Program-made: the position numbers and the translations under genes
The notes under the pieces: model-generated
The model's database searches: none
The model's input: the letters and a program-made list of their open reading frames with translations, nothing else
What the model was told of the DNA's origin: nothing
Part shown: positions 55,390-64,000 of the stretch, one piece after another
Numbering within the stretch: the stretch's first letter is position 1
Layout of the letters: each line of letters begins with the position of its first letter
DNA from: CAYNRE01 sp964399535
Lineage (GTDB): Bacteria; Planctomycetota; Planctomycetia; Pirellulales; CAYNRE01
Reading direction: 5' to 3'
Assembly: GCA_964399535.1 (NCBI GenBank)
Contig: CAYNRE010000027.1
Span: 1 to 64,000, forward strand
Length of the DNA: 64,000 nucleotides

Positions 55390-56451
55390 ATGATGCATTC
55401 GTACAGCCATTTCGCGCCCCACCCCCGCATGCGCGCCGCTCTGGGTTTGGTCCTGGCTTTGACAGGGTTGGTTGGTTGCCGCAACGTGTGCGTGCATACC
55501 AACAGCAAAGTCACGGCCGACATGGCCCCCATGTATCGGGCCCAGGGCCTGATACCGATGCCGGTCGATTGCCCTCCCGGGGGCGATGGCACCAAAGTGG
55601 CCGTGATCGATGTCGACGGCCTGCTCGTAAACACCGACATCAGCGGGGTGCTGAGCGGCGCCGAGAACCCGGTGGCCCTGTTCCACGAAAAGCTCGATGC
55701 CGCCGCGGCCGACCCGGGCGTGCGGGCCGTGGTATTGCGAATCAACAGCTACGGCGGCGGCGTAACGGCCACCGACATCATGCGGCACGATCTGCTGCGC
55801 TATAAAGAGCGTTGTCGCCGCCCCGTGGTGGCCTGCCTGATGGATATCGGCACCGGCGGCGCCTATTACCTGGCCACGGCGGCCGACGTGATCGTGGCCC
55901 ACCCCACGACGATCACGGGCGGGGTGGGGGTAATCCTGAACCTGTACAACCTGCAAGACGCCATGGCCCAGTTCAACGTCGTCGGGCTGCCGGTCAAGGC
56001 GGGGCCCAATATCGATCTGGGGTCACCCGTGGCGGCACCCACCGAAGAGCAGCGGGCATTGCTGCAGGCCATGGCCGACGAGTTCCACGGTCGTTTCCGC
56101 CGGGCCGTGGTCGAGGCCCGCCCCCGGTTGCGTGCCGACGACCCCGAGTGTTTCGACGGCCGGGTATACACCGCTGGGCAGGCGGTCGAGCGCGGACTCG
56201 TAGACGAAATCGGCTACCTGGACGACGCCTTCGAGATGGCTCGCGCGGCCGGCAACTGCCCCGGGGCCCGGGCCGTCTTGTTCCACCGGCCCAAAGACAA
56301 AGCCCGCACTCCCTACGACAACACCCCCAACACGCCGATTACGGCCGGGCTGTTGCCGCTGTCGATTCCGGGGCTCGACCGCACCAAGCTGCCGACGTTC
56401 CTGTACCTCTGGCAGCCTGAGCCCACGCTGGAGAAGCTCCAAGGAAAGTAA
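55390..56451 (+). CDS. SppA-like (S49/Clp-fold) lipoprotein, probably inactive
   Basis: 353 residues. A lipobox (TGLVGC, Cys30) predicts a lipoprotein. The body has the SppA/ClpP-like fold signatures: VIDVDGLLV, VVLRINSYGGGVTATD, MDIGTGGAYYLATAAD with a TITGGVGVI turn, and YTAGQAVERGLVDEIGYLDD. In SppA the nucleophile is the Ser of S-GG and the general base is the Lys of K-D-x-G-SP. Here the corresponding residues are Thr155 (GTGGAY) and Ile208 (GPNIDLGSP). The dyad therefore appears lost, so a non-proteolytic role, such as oligomeric scaffold or binding protein, is inferred. A threonine nucleophile cannot be excluded. ATG 55390 (or 55393) fits the lipoprotein signal. Confidence 0.85.
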   Translation: MMHSYSHFAPHPRMRAALGLVLALTGLVGCRNVCVHTNSKVTADMAPMYRAQGLIPMPVDCPPGGDGTKVAVIDVDGLLVNTDISGVLSGAENPVALFHEKLDAAAADPGVRAVVLRINSYGGGVTATDIMRHDLLRYKERCRRPVVACLMDIGTGGAYYLATAADVIVAHPTTITGGVGVILNLYNLQDAMAQFNVVGLPVKAGPNIDLGSPVAAPTEEQRALLQAMADEFHGRFRRAVVEARPRLRADDPECFDGRVYTAGQAVERGLVDEIGYLDDAFEMARAAGNCPGARAVLFHRPKDKARTPYDNTPNTPITAGLLPLSIPGLDRTKLPTFLYLWQPEPTLEKLQGK

Positions 56452-56841
56452 CCTCGGGCGCTCTGTGGCGGCCAGGCGGCGGCGAGTAGGCCAAGGTGGG
56501 CGCGGTCTTGCGGCCGGCTAAAAAACCTGCGCTTGCTCTTCAAACCGCGCAGTTTATCCAGCCAACCTTGTCTCTGGTCGGCGACTGCGATACTCTCTGG
56601 CCCCTTCGAGGGCCGTCTCTTAGTCGCTGCCGCGCGCCGGTTTGGCTGGCCGTTGGGCCCGCCTGGCGGCACGACCGTGCAGCTCGGTTCGCGGCCCGAT
56701 CCGATCGAATACGCTACCTCCGCAAGGATGCCTGGTATGCCAAGCGGCTCGCGAAGTCCAAGCCGGATGAACCATGTGCCCGCGGGTGAATCTCGTAATC
56801 GATCGATCGCGCGGGTCGTTGCACTTTCCCGCTTGAGTCCG
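56452..56841. other. 390-bp intergenic region
   Basis: No gene is clearly supported. A possible promoter, TTGTCT (56568-56573) and GATACT (56589-56594) with a short 15-bp spacer, may serve the downstream lipoprotein gene. Confidence 0.35.
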
Positions 56842-58335
56842 ATGGTCGGTTACCCCCTGCGCGGGGCGATCATGGCTGTCGTCGTGCTTAGCCTGACAGG
56901 CTGCGCGGGGCGGCTGCCCGGTTGGGGGCGCCAGGAGCCTTGGCCCAAAACGCCGACAACTGCCGACCCGCTGGCCTCGGTGCCACCGGTTGTCGAGCCC
57001 GCCCCGGGACAGGCCGCCGCGAGCCCCGGGCCGCGCACGGCAACGCGCGCCGGCAGCAACCTGAGCAACCCCAGCGTGGCTGCCGCCGAGCCCGCGGCGG
57101 CCGAGCGAGCCCAACTGGTACAGGCCCTGACCGAGCTGCAAAACCTGGGTGCGATCTCTCCCGCCGAACAGGCCCAGTTGATCGAAGATTTGAAGTCGAC
57201 CGATCCGCAGTTGTGGCCGCTGTTGATTCAATATGCCCGGGCGGCGCGCCAGGCGAGCGTGACCCCCCAAGCCGCGGCGGCGGCAGCCTTGCCGGCGGCC
57301 ACGAGCGCGGTGGCCGGGTACGCACCGTCGGCAGTCTCCGCGGCGGCCGGGAGTTCGGTTCCCGGGGCCGGGCCGCCGCCAGCCGGGCTGCCAGGCGGGG
57401 CGGTTGCCATGGCCGCGCCCCCGGGAGGCGCCGTGCCGGGCAGCGCGGCATCGGCGGCGACGGTTCCTGCGACGGCTCCGGCGGCAACCCCGACGCCGGC
57501 CCCGACCGGCGCGATTCAGTTGGCATCGGCCACTCTGCCTGTAACCACCCCGACGTCCGCCGCGCCTTCCGCCGTTGGTGGTTCATCGCCCGCTTCCGAG
57601 GCTGCCAGCGCGACGGCGGCGGGAACCGAATGGCAAGCCCAATTGGCCGAGGCCATTCGCCTGCACGAAGCGGCACAGGCCGCGCCGGGGGCCGCCCCCA
57701 GCGAGGCCGACCTGGCGCGGCTGCGGATGCTGTACCTGGCGGCGGGACGGCGCGACGACGCTATGAAGCTTCTTGACCAACTGCCGGCGCCCCAGCAGGC
57801 CTTTTGGAGCAACACGCTCTTCGCGCTTTCGAGCTACCTCGATGAGCAGTCGACCCCCGACCTGGCCCGCCGAGCCGCCTTGGCCCTGACCCACCTGGAA
57901 ACCGCCGAGGCACAACTGGCTTCGTTGGGGTCGCTGTCGGTGCGCAACCTATCGTTTTGCACCGAGGTGAAAAGCTTTGGCATCATCGAGCCCTTTGAGC
58001 GCTACGAATTCGCCCCCGGGCAAGAGGTGTTGCTGTACGCCGAGCTTGAGAACTTTCACAGCGAGGAAACGCCCGAGGGGTTTCACACGGCCTTCCGCTC
58101 GAGCTACGAGATTTTCGATTCCCAGGGGCGCTCGGTCGATAAGCATGAATTCGCCCTGACCGAGGAAACATGCCGCAATCGCCGCCGCGATTTCTTCATT
58201 CGCTATTACTTGCAGATGCCGCGGGAGCAGCTCTACGATGGCAAGCATACGCTCCGATTGACCATTGAAGATACGCTGGCGCGCAAGGTGGGGCAGGCCT
58301 CGCTCGATTTCGTCGTCAAGCGCCCGGGGGGCTAA
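56842..58335 (+). CDS. Putative lipoprotein with Ala/Pro-rich centre
   Basis: About 497 residues from ATG 56842. The signal ends in a lipobox (LSLTGC). A helix-rich segment (LTELQNLGAISPAEQAQLIE) precedes about 200 residues of Ala/Pro/Ser/Thr low-complexity sequence. The C-terminal 230 residues look globular: a helical segment, then SLSVRNLSFCTEVKSFGIIE with FAPGQEVLLYAELENFHSEE and LRLTIEDTLARKVGQASLDF, resembling a beta-sandwich. I cannot name the family. The low-complexity middle may span the periplasm. Frame and codon bias are consistent throughout; an earlier ATG at 56752 is a less likely start. Confidence 0.75.
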   Translation: MVGYPLRGAIMAVVVLSLTGCAGRLPGWGRQEPWPKTPTTADPLASVPPVVEPAPGQAAASPGPRTATRAGSNLSNPSVAAAEPAAAERAQLVQALTELQNLGAISPAEQAQLIEDLKSTDPQLWPLLIQYARAARQASVTPQAAAAAALPAATSAVAGYAPSAVSAAAGSSVPGAGPPPAGLPGGAVAMAAPPGGAVPGSAASAATVPATAPAATPTPAPTGAIQLASATLPVTTPTSAAPSAVGGSSPASEAASATAAGTEWQAQLAEAIRLHEAAQAAPGAAPSEADLARLRMLYLAAGRRDDAMKLLDQLPAPQQAFWSNTLFALSSYLDEQSTPDLARRAALALTHLETAEAQLASLGSLSVRNLSFCTEVKSFGIIEPFERYEFAPGQEVLLYAELENFHSEETPEGFHTAFRSSYEIFDSQGRSVDKHEFALTEETCRNRRRDFFIRYYLQMPREQLYDGKHTLRLTIEDTLARKVGQASLDFVVKRPGG

Positions 58336-58426
58336 GCACCCCTGCCCCCAAAACGCCAGGCCGGAATCGGCCGCGGCCGCCGGTTAGGTGCTTTCGGCCG
58401 GCCCTGGCTCTCGCGGTGGTGAAGCG

Positions 58427-59581
58427 ATGCAGGTTTGGGACGCCATCGTGCTGGGGACCGGCGGGGTCGGCAGCGCCGCGCTGTATCACCTGGCAGCGCG
58501 GGGAGCCCGGGTTCTGGGGCTGGACGCCTTCGGCCCCGCCCATGCCCGAGGCAGCTCGCATGGCCAATCGCGGATTATTCGCCGGGCCTATTTCGAGCAT
58601 CCCAATTACGTGCCCCTGGTCGAGCGGGCTCTGGCGCTTTGGCAGGCGCTGGAAACCGAAGCGGCGGCGCGGCTCTTCGAACCGGTGGGGCTGTTGCAGG
58701 TGGGCCCGGCCGAGGGCGCCGTGCTGGGCGGGGTGCGGGCCAGCGCCGAGCGACACGGCCTGACGATCGAATCGCTTTCGGCCACGCAGATCCAGCGCCG
58801 CTGGCCGGGTTTTCAGGTTCCGAACCGGTGGCAGGGGCTATTCGAGCCCGGCGCGGGGCTGCTCCGCGTGGAACGATGCGTGCTCGCCCATCTCGACGCC
58901 GCTCGGGCTCTCGGTGCTCGATTGCAAACCGGAGAAACGGCGCTCCACTGGCAGGGCACCGACCAGGGGGTCGAGGTTCGGACCGAACGCGACACCTACC
59001 ATGCGCGAAGGCTGGTTATGGCCGCCGGGCCCTGGGCCGGGGGGCTACTGGCCGATTTGAACCTGGACCTGCGGGTGGTTCGCAAAACCCAGATCTGGTT
59101 TCGCGCCGCGGCACCCGAGTACCAGGCCTCGGCCGGCTTTCCGGCCTGGCTGTTCGAAACCGGCGACGGCGTGTATTACGGCTTTCCCGCCCTGGGCCGG
59201 CCCGAACTGAAGGCGGCCGAACATTCCGGGGGCGATCGGGTTGTCGACCCCGCGACGGTCGATCGGCAACTTCGGCCCGAGGAGGTGGCGCGCTTGGCGG
59301 CGTTTCTGTCTCGCTGCCTGCCCGGGGTCAGTTTCCAACCAATAGCCCACGCCGTCTGCCTGTACACGCTTTCGCCGGATGAACACTTCGTGATCGACCA
59401 CCATCCGCGGTTGGCCCAGGTGGTGTTCGCGGCCGGCCTCTCGGGCCACGGCTTCAAGTTCGCCAGCGTGCTGGGCCAGGCCCTGGCCGAGATGGCACTC
59501 GAGGGGGGCACCCACCTCCCGATCGCGTTTCTAGGGTTGGGGCGTTTTGGGGCGTCGCCCGGCGAGAGCGACGTGTCTTGA
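58427..59581 (+). CDS. FAD-dependent N-methylamino-acid oxidase (sarcosine oxidase/SolA family)
   Basis: 384 residues. The FAD-binding Rossmann motif IVLGTGGVGSAALYHLAARG is at the N-terminus, followed by SSHGQSRIIRRAYFEHPNYV, the substrate-pocket arginine block of the MTOX/MSOX family. Cys311 in CLYTLSPDEHFVID matches the Cys that holds FAD covalently in monomeric sarcosine oxidase. The C-terminal GLSGHGFKFASVLGQALAEM is standard. It would oxidise a secondary N-methyl amine (sarcosine, N-methyltryptophan or similar), producing formaldehyde and H2O2. Short gap to a convergent gene (9 nt). Confidence 0.92.
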   Translation: MQVWDAIVLGTGGVGSAALYHLAARGARVLGLDAFGPAHARGSSHGQSRIIRRAYFEHPNYVPLVERALALWQALETEAAARLFEPVGLLQVGPAEGAVLGGVRASAERHGLTIESLSATQIQRRWPGFQVPNRWQGLFEPGAGLLRVERCVLAHLDAARALGARLQTGETALHWQGTDQGVEVRTERDTYHARRLVMAAGPWAGGLLADLNLDLRVVRKTQIWFRAAAPEYQASAGFPAWLFETGDGVYYGFPALGRPELKAAEHSGGDRVVDPATVDRQLRPEEVARLAAFLSRCLPGVSFQPIAHAVCLYTLSPDEHFVIDHHPRLAQVVFAAGLSGHGFKFASVLGQALAEMALEGGTHLPIAFLGLGRFGASPGESDVS

Positions 59582-59590
59582 GCAGCGCGG

Positions 59591-60037
59591 CTAGCGTTGC
59601 GGTGTTCCGTCGTGCCACGCTTCCGACTTGATGAGCTGGCCCTGTTCGTCCCACTCCTGAAACAAGCCCTGGGCGCGGCCGTAGTGATAGGTTACTTCGC
59701 GTGCTTTCTGCCCGTTGGGATGCCAGTGGGTGAAGAGGCCGTGCTTCTGGCCGCGCCACCAGGTTCCCTCCGAGCGAACCGCGCCATCGGGATACCAGAC
59801 CGTAAGCCGTCCGTCGTTGAGCGTGGCGCCGTCGCTGGTTTGAATCACCTCGCGCCGCACGTGAAGCTGCCCGGCGGGGCCGCGCTCTTCCAGGGTTTGG
59901 CGCTGCTCGCGCGGCATTAGCCGCGTGGGTTCCGCCGCCGAGAAGGGGTTGGGTTTCCAGTACCCGACGCTGAGCAGCAGGATCGCGGCCGCCGAGACGG
60001 CCACCGAAAGCGTCAACGCGCGATTGCGAGTTGCCAT
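59591..60037 (-). CDS. MORN/YwqK-like repeat protein with signal anchor
   Basis: 148 residues. One N-terminal hydrophobic segment (about 8-26), then repeated units of the form W-x-x-x-G-x-x-x-x-E-G (LTVWYPDGAVRSEGTWW; FTHWHPNGQKAREVTYHYG; FQEWDEQGQLIKSEAWHDG). This is the pattern of MORN-type repeats seen in proteins sometimes named YwqK family antitoxins. A toxin partner is not visible, so no toxin-antitoxin role is claimed; a surface or membrane-associated scaffold is more cautious. Confidence 0.78.
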   Translation of the reverse strand: MATRNRALTLSVAVSAAAILLLSVGYWKPNPFSAAEPTRLMPREQRQTLEERGPAGQLHVRREVIQTSDGATLNDGRLTVWYPDGAVRSEGTWWRGQKHGLFTHWHPNGQKAREVTYHYGRAQGLFQEWDEQGQLIKSEAWHDGTPQR

Positions 60038-60349
60038 TGGACCCGCGCCTTGGAAACGGCGCCCCCCAGACGATAAGTCGGCGGCATCGCGGCCCTCGAT
60101 CGGCCAGCAATGCCTCCCCCTGGGCAAGAATAGCTTGCGAACCGAGCCGGCCCGCACCGGCCGCCGGCCCGACGCAATTCATGCTATCCGAATCGTGCAC
60201 GAAAGCGGTCGAAAATGCGGGTGCCCGCCGGACCGAAGAGGCCCTAAATTCGGCCGTGGTGAGAGCCCCCCGCAAGTGGTGAATCGCGGGACCGCGCGGA
60301 CCCGGGTTGGCGTCGCGGCCGGGAGCCTGCGCGCGGCGCCCGGGGCGCG
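60038..60349. other. 312-bp intergenic region
   Basis: Between two minus-strand genes. No gene and no terminator with a T tract were found. Confidence 0.4.
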
Positions 60350-61270
60350 TTAGTCCGTCAGCGATCGCCAGGCGGCGGGAAGGTATCGCAGGAGGTCGCT
60401 GGCCACGAGCGAAACCTGGCCTAGTTCGGCGGCGGCCAGATCGCCGGCCAGCCCGTGGACATGGGCGCCCAAATGCGCGGCATCGAGGGGTGGGCGCCCC
60501 TGGGCCAACAGGGCCGTGATGATGCCGGTGAGCACGTCCCCGGTTCCCCCGCTGGCCATGCCGGGGTTTCCCGTGGTGTTGCGAACCACCACCGCGCCAT
60601 CGGTAATGATGGTGCGGTGCCCCTTGAGCACCAGCACCAGGCCGAACCGCTGGGCGAACCGGGTCGCCAGTTCGACACGCTCGGCGTCACCGTAATCGTG
60701 CCACGATCGGGGGGCCGGCGAGGCGGGGCCGGTACCCGAGTCCTGGGGAACCATCGACGCGGCACGGATCAGCCGCAGAAACTCGCCCGGATGGGGCGTG
60801 AACACTCTCGGGCCCAGGGGCCGCCTTAGGCTGGGCAATGGGTTGGCCAGGGCGTTGAGCGCGTCGGCATCGAAGAGGGCAGGGCGATCGAGCGTTTCGT
60901 ACCATCGGGCTACCAGCTCATCGAGCTCGGCGGAGCGCCCCAGGCCCGGGCCCACCCCCACTGCCGTGGCCAGGCGGCACCGCTCGGCGACCGCCGCGGC
61001 TGCTGCGCCGGCGATGCGCCCGGCGTCGTCGTCGGGCAGACCGAAAGTGAGATAACTGGGATCGAAACCGGCGACCACATCCTGGCAGGACCGGGGCGTG
61101 GCGGCTTCAACCAGGCCCGCGCCACTGCGCAGCGCGCTCAGGGCGGCCAGTGCCGCGGCGCCGCTCATACCCTGGCTGCCACCGACAATCAGGGCCCGAC
61201 CGTAGCTGCCCTTGTGGCTTTCGGCATCTCGTGGCAGCGGCAGTGGCAGGTCGTCGGGAAGCGGGGGCAT
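60350..61270 (-). CDS. nnrD: ADP/ATP-dependent NAD(P)H-hydrate dehydratase
   Basis: 306 residues. A ribokinase-fold repair enzyme that turns the hydrated, damaged form of NAD(P)H back into NAD(P)H. Recognised from the substrate blocks ALIVGGSQGMSGAAALAALS, FTPHPGEFLRL, VLVLKGHRTIITDG and the nucleotide/catalytic loop NPGMASGGTGDVLTGIITAL with the catalytic Asp. The epimerase domain (NnrE), often fused in front, is absent, so the epimerase is separate or missing. ATG 61270 is preferred over ATG 61300 on the basis of an AGAG element. Confidence 0.9.
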   Translation of the reverse strand: MPPLPDDLPLPLPRDAESHKGSYGRALIVGGSQGMSGAAALAALSALRSGAGLVEAATPRSCQDVVAGFDPSYLTFGLPDDDAGRIAGAAAAAVAERCRLATAVGVGPGLGRSAELDELVARWYETLDRPALFDADALNALANPLPSLRRPLGPRVFTPHPGEFLRLIRAASMVPQDSGTGPASPAPRSWHDYGDAERVELATRFAQRFGLVLVLKGHRTIITDGAVVVRNTTGNPGMASGGTGDVLTGIITALLAQGRPPLDAAHLGAHVHGLAGDLAAAELGQVSLVASDLLRYLPAAWRSLTD

Positions 61271-61556
61271 CGGCGATTTCTCTTGGGTCTGGCCGGGCAT
61301 CGCGGCGCCATCGCGTCAGCATCGAGACTATCACTTGGGGTCGCCTGAAACCAGTCGCGTGAGCGTGCGCCGGGCTCGAGCGGGAAATGGCACCGGGCGA
61401 TCTGGCGCGGATGTCTCAGTTCGCGGATCGCACGGTGCGAGGCGGGTGCCGTGCTGTGAGGCCGGCCGTCGGAATGGTAGGTGACAGGCCGCGCCGACCT
61501 ACCACCGTCCGCTGCGTGCCGTTCTCCCAACCCCTGTGCCCGGACCGGCGCGAGGG

Positions 61557-62801
61557 TTACGCTCCCGACCCCAGCGGCCCGATGGGCGCCGGCGGCACGC
61601 TGACCTCTTCTAATTTCGCTTCGTCCTCGACGAGTTTGCTCCAACGGTCTGTCAGGATCGGTCCGGCCACACAGGTAACCACGACCAGCACCAAAACGGC
61701 GTTGACCATTTCCGAATTGAGCATCCGGGCGCCGCTGGAATCGAGCGTTTGGTAACCGACGACCGCGGTGGCCAGCGTGGCGGCCATTTGGGGCATGGTC
61801 ATGCTGAAAATCAGCTTCGCTTCGGCCAGCGAGTAAGAAAACAGCCGGCCCGCCAAGAGCGCGGCCGCCAGCTTGCCTACGACCAGCGCGGCCAACAGCC
61901 CCATCACCAGGCCGGGCTGCGAAATAAGCGTCTTGCCGAGTAGGGGCAGGTCGATCAGAAAACCCGTAGCCAGGAAAAAGGTGGGGATGAACAGCGAATT
62001 GGCCAGCACCTCGAGCTGCTCCACGGCGAACTTGCCGCGCACGGCCCGCTTGATGGCCAGCCCCGCCAGAAACGCCCCCACAATGCCTTCCAGCTCGATC
62101 CATTGTGCGAGCTGCGCCGCCACGGCCAACAGAAGCAACAGGATGCAGACCCGCGATTCCGGCGAGTCGCCGAATCGGACGATCATTTTACGGGCCAATT
62201 TGCTCAGGCCGAATAGAACGACCGGAACGTAGATCGCCAGTTCGACCAGCTCGAGGATCAGCAGCGACCAGCTAAACCCCCGCTGATAGACGGATACGGC
62301 CAGGGCCAAGACGAGCATCGAGGCGATATCGGTCAGGATCGTCGCCCCCACCGAAACCAGCACCGATTCGCGATCGAGCAGCCTCCGGCGAGCCAGAATG
62401 GAATGGGCCAAGAGCGTGTGCGACGCCACGATCGCACCGACCAGTGAACTGGCTGGCCAGCCGTAGCCCAGCAATCGGCCCAGCAGCAGGGCGCCGGCAA
62501 ACGGCAGGGCAAAGGTAAGCGCGCCGAAGGTAATCGCCTTGCCGCGCGACCGGCTGAATTCTTCCAGGTCGACTTCAAAGCCCACAAAGAACATGAACAG
62601 TAGCTTGCCGAGTTCTGACCAGACGGCGATGGTTTCGCTGTCGGAGCGGAGCACGCCCGTTAGTCCCGGACCCAAAACTACGCCCGACAGCAAGTACCCT
62701 AGCACGCCGGGCAGGCGGAAGCGCTCCATCAGCCGCGGCAGGAATAGCACGCAAGCCAGACCAATAGCCAATCGGGTGAGCAGCGAGAGGTGGTCGTGCA
62801 T
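61557..62801 (-). CDS. CPA2-family cation:proton antiporter
   Basis: 414 residues with about 11-12 membrane segments. Core features are RFRLPGVLGYLLSGVVLGPG, the FFVGFEVDLEEF loop with acidic residues, ATILTDIASMLVLALAVSV (a TD motif in the core helix) and EGIVGAFLAGLAIKRA. It resembles KefB/NapA-type Na+ or K+/H+ exchangers, but has no C-terminal TrkA-N or other regulatory domain. Substrate ion uncertain. The gene follows larB by 147 nt on the same strand. Confidence 0.88.
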   Translation of the reverse strand: MHDHLSLLTRLAIGLACVLFLPRLMERFRLPGVLGYLLSGVVLGPGLTGVLRSDSETIAVWSELGKLLFMFFVGFEVDLEEFSRSRGKAITFGALTFALPFAGALLLGRLLGYGWPASSLVGAIVASHTLLAHSILARRRLLDRESVLVSVGATILTDIASMLVLALAVSVYQRGFSWSLLILELVELAIYVPVVLFGLSKLARKMIVRFGDSPESRVCILLLLLAVAAQLAQWIELEGIVGAFLAGLAIKRAVRGKFAVEQLEVLANSLFIPTFFLATGFLIDLPLLGKTLISQPGLVMGLLAALVVGKLAAALLAGRLFSYSLAEAKLIFSMTMPQMAATLATAVVGYQTLDSSGARMLNSEMVNAVLVLVVVTCVAGPILTDRWSKLVEDEAKLEEVSVPPAPIGPLGSGA

Positions 62802-62948
62802 GGCGTTGAGAGTCGAGTGAATCGGCGCCCGTAAATAAAGAAATGGGCCGGCGGCCAGGCGGCTCGAAGGCAGCAGCGCCGAGCGGGGTGGTCGCCGGTC
62901 CACTTGGTGGGGAGTGTTCGCCCCGCGCAGCGCCCGACGTCGACGCGT

Positions 62949-63737
62949 CTAGCCGGCCTCCCAGCGTCGGTGGGCAATCAGGCCGGCCAGGTAGCCCCCT
63001 TTGAATCCCGCGTTGATGTTGACCACGCTCACGTTCGAAGCGCAGCTCGAGAGCATGCCGAGTAGCGCGGTCAGGCCATGAAAATTCACGCCGTAGCCCA
63101 CACTGGTCGGCACGCCGATCACGGGGCAGGGCACATAGCCCCCCACTACGCTGGGAAGCGCGGCTTCCATGCCGGCCACCACCACAACCACGTCGGCGTG
63201 CTGAAAGCGGTGCAGTTGGGCCGGCAGGCGATGCGGGCCCGCCACGCCCACGTCTTGGATCAAATCGGTGCGCACCCCCATCCAATCGAGCGTTTCTCGG
63301 GCTTCCTCGGCCACCGGCAAATCGGTCGTGCCCGCGGTAATAACGGCCACGAACCCCCGTGAGCTGGTCGAGGAGCGGGCCGGTACCTGGCTGCTGGTAA
63401 CCCGGAGCGTGCGGGCCAGCGGGTTGTAGCGGGCGGTGGGAAATTCGGCCGAAAGCGCGGTGGCCATCTCGGGCTCGACCCGGGTGGCCAATACCTCGGG
63501 TTCGTGCTGGAGCAGCGTTGCTAGAATCTGGCGTAGGGCCTCGAGCGATTTACCCTCGCCATAAACCACCTCGGCAAAGCCGCAGCGGTTTCGCCGGTCG
63601 AGATCGAGCTGGGCCAGGCCCAGGTCGGCCGTTAACGGCCGGGGAGGGCGGTTCGCCAACAGCTCGACGAAGCGAGCAATGGGCAGTTGCCCCTCAAGCA
63701 GTTGCCGCGCCAGTTCCGAGATTTCCGCGGGGGTCAT
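62949..63737 (-). CDS. larB: Nickel pincer cofactor biosynthesis protein LarB
   Basis: 262 residues. LarB carboxylates and hydrolyses nicotinic acid adenine dinucleotide, the first step towards the nickel-pincer cofactor of lactate racemase. The PurE-like C-terminal half has VAVITAGTTDLPVAEEA, DLIQDVGVAGPHRLPAQLHR, VVVAGMEAALPSVVGGYV, GVPTSVGYGVNFHGLTALLG and NINAGFKGGYLAG, all characteristic. The full length is present. larC and larE are not found in the window, although they may lie beyond its right end. Confidence 0.92.
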   Translation of the reverse strand: MTPAEISELARQLLEGQLPIARFVELLANRPPRPLTADLGLAQLDLDRRNRCGFAEVVYGEGKSLEALRQILATLLQHEPEVLATRVEPEMATALSAEFPTARYNPLARTLRVTSSQVPARSSTSSRGFVAVITAGTTDLPVAEEARETLDWMGVRTDLIQDVGVAGPHRLPAQLHRFQHADVVVVVAGMEAALPSVVGGYVPCPVIGVPTSVGYGVNFHGLTALLGMLSSCASNVSVVNINAGFKGGYLAGLIAHRRWEAG

Positions 63738-63885
63738 GGCAATGGATGGTACCGCCCGGCGCGGGTCGGCGACAGCCCGGGCCGCGAGGGCGCCAGGTGT
63801 TCACCATGCCCGGCTGACCCCGGAGCGAACTGGCCGCCGAGCCGCCGCCGGCGAGTTCCTCCCGCCCGGCTTGCGCAGTCCGGTG

Positions 63886-64000
63886 TTAGACTCGCAGCGT
63901 GAGGAAATCGTCGGCCGGAGCCGGGCAACCGCCGGCTAGGTGTTCGGCCATCCGCCGCGCGGCTGCGTCGCCGTCTTGGCGAGCCAGACAGGAGACGATC
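63886..64000 (-). CDS. 3' end of an unidentified gene
   Basis: The last 37 codons of a frame running off the window edge, stop TAA at 63886-63888. The end reads ...LARQDGDAAARRMAEHLAGG and closes with FLTLRV. Codon third positions are GC-rich like the neighbours. Too short to identify. It is upstream of larB on the same strand, 148 nt before its start. Confidence 0.4.
   Translation of the reverse strand, partial: IVSCLARQDGDAAARRMAEHLAGGCPAPADDFLTLRV

Noticed and set aside
59591..60037. Antitoxin of a toxin-antitoxin pair
   Set aside because: The MORN/YwqK-like repeats are often labelled that way, but no toxin-like gene is adjacent and the protein has a membrane anchor.

Overview
This is a contiguous piece of a high-GC bacterial chromosome, almost certainly from the Planctomycetota and probably the Pirellulales. 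The evidence is the combination of a fused AroD-AroE protein, a very long SecA, a PEP-CTERM protein carrying a dockerin, a GT41 (O-GlcNAc-transferase-like) giant, DUF362/Tat and multihaem-cytochrome genes, and many short lineage-type hypothetical proteins. No rRNA, tRNA, CRISPR array, prophage or intact insertion sequence was found. Genes are spaced, with frequent strand switches and few operons. Many starts are GTG or TTG.

Layout. 0.3-9.5 kb: pnp with a structured leader, an NtrB/NtrC-like two-component pair, mutL, aroDE and an HNH nuclease. 9.5-16.9 kb: a zinc-ribbon protein, a membrane-anchored thermonuclease, a three-repeat YHS/TRASH-like secreted protein, and a DUF4239-DUF2252-SulP cluster. 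16.9-23.4 kb: purF, proB, a 32-residue basic protein resembling ribosomal protein bL37, a UDP-sugar pyrophosphorylase and a PhnP-like metallo-hydrolase. 23.9-33.7 kb: secA, kdtA (waaA), a PEP-CTERM/dockerin protein, metK and hypotheticals. 34-43 kb: acyl-CoA ligase, DUF2306, PfpI-like, DUF362 and pentahaem cytochrome genes, two secreted alpha/beta hydrolases and an SDR. 43.2-46 kb: DAHP synthase with an upstream Phe/Tyr-rich leader peptide and intrinsic terminator, then an amidohydrolase. 46.1-54 kb: a double GT41 protein, and a MacA-MacB-like export operon whose adaptor ends in EF-hands. 54-64 kb: SppA-like protein lacking its catalytic dyad, lipoprotein, sarcosine-oxidase-like flavoenzyme, MORN-like protein, nnrD, CPA2 antiporter, larB and the 3' end of one more gene.

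The most interesting system is at 44.27-44.59 kb. A promoter, a 26-codon reading frame with a Phe-Tyr-Phe run, overlapping antiterminator and terminator hairpins, and then the DAHP synthase gene together form a textbook translation-coupled attenuator for the first step of aromatic amino-acid synthesis. The second is the tiny bL37-like gene at 20.8 kb, which has its own promoter. The third is a single polypeptide with two TPR-GT41 modules of different subtype.

All functional statements are by recognition of motifs; no database search was run. Start codons were chosen from ribosome-binding sites and family N-termini and are less certain than the stops.
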